Assembly (NCBI RefSeq): GCF_900156405.1
Contig: NZ_FTNN01000021.1
Span: forward strand, 1 to 53,436
From: Shewanella morhuae
GTDB lineage: Bacteria > Pseudomonadota > Gammaproteobacteria > Enterobacterales > Shewanellaceae
Length of the DNA: 53,436 nt
Reading direction: 5' to 3'
Program-made: the position numbers and the translations under genes
The notes under the pieces: model-generated
Database searches by the model: none
Told to the model about the DNA's origin: nothing
What the model saw: the letters and a program-made list of their open reading frames with translations, nothing else
Part shown: piece by piece, positions 51,361 to 53,436 of the stretch
Layout: every line of letters begins with the position of its first letter
Position numbering within the stretch: position 1 is the stretch's first letter

Positions 51361-52173
51361 ATGCAGAATAAAGAAAAAATTGCGGTGTTCATTGATGCTG
51401 ATAACGCGCCAGCCAAGAAGTTTGATGTGGTACTCGCTGAGCTTGCAAAACACGGATTAATCAGTATTCGAAAGGCTTATGGTAACTGGAAAAGCCCGAA
51501 CCTAAAGCCATGGGAAGATATCCTGCATGAATATGCCATTCAGCCTATTCAACAATTCGATTTAACCAAGGGTAAAAATGCCAGTGATATTGCGCTAGTC
51601 ATTGATGCGATGGACATTCTATATACAAAAGATATCGACATTATTTGTCTGATATCCTCGGATTGCGATTTTACCCCTTTGGTAACCCGAGCCTTAGCTG
51701 ACGGCAAAACCGTTTTTGGTTTCGGAGAACGTAAAGCACCAGCCGCTTTTGTGAATAGCTGCTCTCGCTTCCTCTACCTCGACGCAGAGCCTGTATCGGT
51801 AATAGAACCAGAAGAGGCAGACGCAACCATTCAGGTAGAAACCGCAGAGCAGTCAAAGGCCCAATCCGAGACAGCTAAAGCCCCCCAACCTCCCAAACCA
51901 ATCGCCCTGCAAAAGTGCAATCTGAAAAGCGACACCAAGCTAATCAACATGCTGCGTCAAGCGATTGAAGCAACCGAAGAAGAAAATGGTTGGGCGCAAC
52001 TCGGTCCAATAGGCGCTCATATATCTAACCACAGCTCTTTCGACCAAAGAAACTATGGTTTCAAAAAGCTTGTAGATCTATTCGCGGCTATAGATCTCTT
52101 CGAAATACGAAAACCGAATAAATCAATGGTTTTGGTCAGAGACATAAAGCGCGCAAAGAAAAGTGGGAAATAA
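51361..52173 (+). CDS. NYN-domain (LabA-like) protein with OST-HTH/LOTUS domain
   Basis: With the ATG at 51361 (TTGGAAC upstream) the protein has 270 residues; 56 further in-frame codons upstream show no homology. Residues 6-155 form a NYN (PIN-like) domain with IAVFIDADNAPAKK (first Asp pair), NASDIALVIDAMD and ICLISSDCDFTPLV carrying the acidic metal-binding residues. A Glu/Ala/Pro linker (about 155-190) leads to a C-terminal OST-HTH/LOTUS domain (about 195-262). Such proteins are predicted RNases. It precedes the truncated ATPase gene on the same strand by 117 bp. Confidence 0.88.
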   Translation: MQNKEKIAVFIDADNAPAKKFDVVLAELAKHGLISIRKAYGNWKSPNLKPWEDILHEYAIQPIQQFDLTKGKNASDIALVIDAMDILYTKDIDIICLISSDCDFTPLVTRALADGKTVFGFGERKAPAAFVNSCSRFLYLDAEPVSVIEPEEADATIQVETAEQSKAQSETAKAPQPPKPIALQKCNLKSDTKLINMLRQAIEATEEENGWAQLGPIGAHISNHSSFDQRNYGFKKLVDLFAAIDLFEIRKPNKSMVLVRDIKRAKKSGK

Positions 52174-52290
52174 ATGGGCTGAGCGCAAAGGAAATACCGA
52201 CGAAACAAGCCCTACATTTATTGAACCAAGTAACAACCATTAAAGACTGCTGCCGTTACCAAATTTAAGCTAATGAAATAGGATATCGTT

Positions 52291-53112
52291 ATGTCACAAG
52301 TAGCAAAGGTCGTTGAATGGGTTAATCAGGATGGTAGACCGCTTTGGTGGCGTCACGCTATTCGCATAGCTTTAGGCCATGGAGAGATCAAACCTGAATT
52401 TGTTGATGTCTTATATAACCTTGCAAAAATGGAATTTGGACTCTTACTAAAAGATCAGATCTATCCAGCAAATATATCACCAGTAAAAGTAATGGGATTC
52501 GATGTTGAAGAACACTCTATAAATTTACTTTCCCTAGGTATGGTTCGGAACGTTTCATCTCTTGTACCAGGCCAAACCCTAAACTTCGCCCCTAATGGTT
52601 TAACAGTCGTCTATGGGGACAATGGTGCGGGTAAATCTAGTTATGCAAAAATCCTAAAAAGCGCGTGTCTAACTCGTGGCGAGGTCCCTAATATCCTGAC
52701 GAATATTTTCAAGCCATCGACTGAAAATCCTCAAGCCACACTGTGTTTTAGCTCAGCAGGTGGAGAGCCGATCCCTTATATATGGGAAAAGGATGGAGAG
52801 GATAGCCCAGAGTTAAAGTCCATTCGTATTTTCGATTCGAAGTCAGCAGTACATTATATTTCCAAAGAAGATCGCGTTGAGTACAAACCAGCAGAACTCA
52901 AGTTACTTGATGAACTAGTAAGTGTTTGTCTTGAAGTGAAAAGAAGACTTTTAGATGAACAGAAACATCATTCAGCACCGCACCCAATATTTGGATATAA
53001 CCCATCGACTAAAGTAAATGCGTTTTTACAATCACTAAATAATTTGCCGATTGCAGAATCAACTACAACTTTAGACTCCCACTGTAGTGGCATAGTGAAT
53101 TTGGCCACCTAA
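52291..53112 (+). pseudogene. AAA-type ATPase (AAA_13/RloC-like), cut by an IS3-family element
   Basis: The frame gives 273 residues, of which the last nine are encoded by the inserted element. A helical N-terminus (about 5-50, with RPLWWRHAIRIAL) precedes a P-loop NTPase part with Walker A GDNGAGKSS (109-117) and IRIFDSKSAVHYISKEDRVEY near 195, as in SMC-like or anticodon-nuclease-type (RloC/AAA_13) proteins, which are much longer (600-800 residues or more). The remaining coiled coil, signature and Walker B are missing because of the insertion at about 53083. Related ATPases serve in phage defence, but this copy cannot be assigned. Confidence 0.82.
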
Positions 53113-53436
53113 TAAGAAATGTTATGATCTCATTCATAGCGAATTTAGGTGACAAAATGAATAAAAGTAAACGTGCACGATATAGCGCAGCGATTAAGCT
53201 CGAAACTGCCCAATTAGTCATTGACCAGGGCTATACACAAGAAGCGGCAGCCAAAGCCATGAACGTAGGTAAATCAACGGTCAGTAAGTGGGTAACGCAG
53301 CTTCAGATCGAGCGCCAAGGGATTGCTCCTAAAGCCTCACCCATGACGCCTGAGCAGATTGAAATAAGGGCACTTAAACGAGAAATTGAGCGTATTAACC
53401 TTGAGAAAGAAATCCTAAAAAAGGCTACAGCTCTCT
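53083..53436 (+). mobile_element. IS3-family insertion sequence, left part
   Basis: Homology to the ATPase gene ceases at about 53083, where a sequence starting TGTAGTGGC (IS3-type TG end) begins. It contains the start of orfA and runs out of the window. GGTGGC-like TAGTGGC/GCCAC near the end forms a small inverted repeat. Confidence 0.75.
53157..53436 (+). CDS. IS3-family transposase OrfA, partial at the window end
   Basis: The first 93 codons are present. The protein starts MNKSKRARYSAAIKLETAQL, has a helix-turn-helix (about 8-50, AAAKAMNVGKSTVSKWVTQL) and a Leu-zipper-like helix (about 65-93), as in OrfA of IS3 elements. AGGTGAC lies 5 bases upstream of the ATG. Near the end A-AAA-AAG (53417-53423) is in the frame used for programmed -1 frameshifting into OrfB. 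The rest is outside the window. Confidence 0.88.
   Translation, partial: MNKSKRARYSAAIKLETAQLVIDQGYTQEAAAKAMNVGKSTVSKWVTQLQIERQGIAPKASPMTPEQIEIRALKREIERINLEKEILKKATAL

Overview
The window looks like chromosomal DNA of a Shewanella-type gammaproteobacterium. The evidence is the gene order rpsF-priB-rpsR-rplI / rlmB-rnr-motX / rplM-rpsI / zapE / degP-degS / murA-ibaG-mlaBCDEF / kdsD-kdsC-lptCAB-rpoN-hpf-ptsN-rapZ-npr, together with proteins typical of that genus (MotX, DUF2999, DUF134 with a NifX-like partner, a TonB receptor next to alkaline phosphatases). Species assignment cannot be made by eye.

Layout. 1-1430: a complete ISAs1-family insertion sequence, a second sequence resembling its left end, and a 106-bp palindromic MITE-like element. 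1463-29700: conserved core. It holds two ribosomal protein operons with recognisable leaders and terminators, RNA processing (rlmB, rnr), the sodium-motor protein MotX behind a FliA-type promoter, and zapE. The envelope-stress proteases degP (with a sigma-E-type promoter) and degS follow, then two divergent envelope operons: murA/ibaG/mla for phospholipid trafficking on the minus strand and kds/lpt for LPS on the plus strand. The plus operon runs into the sigma-54/nitrogen-PTS block and is followed by mgtE. 29700-36060: a mixture of an OmpA-like lipoprotein, a RIO-type kinase, a DUF2799 protein, a PAP2 phosphatase and a LysE exporter with an AraC regulator, separated by long AT-rich gaps. 36330-42684: a minus-strand group consisting of a TonB-dependent receptor, two alkaline phosphatases (one soluble, one a lipoprotein with a Gly-X-Y tether) and a periplasmic protein with a His-rich tail. 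43094-50162: small redox, metal and peptidase genes plus a ModF-like ABC protein. 50163-53436: an accessory end with a head-to-tail repeat pair of about 230-290 bp, an NYN-domain protein and an AAA ATPase gene cut by an IS3-family element.

The most striking observation is that rpoN (sigma-54) carries an in-frame TGA at codon 301, where the family has a conserved Trp (TGG), with the rest of the 492-codon frame intact. If real, it would remove sigma-54 function from a genome that keeps motX and the nitrogen-PTS genes; a base-call error must be excluded first. Other points of note are the lipid-anchored phosphatase with nine collagen-like triplets, several perfect palindromes in promoter regions (42809-42824, 45142-45165), a possible 29-codon gene at 30896, and the tandem noncoding repeats at 50321-50836. 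I did not find a clear-cut new multi-gene defence or mobile system; the truncated ATPase region is the most likely remnant of one.
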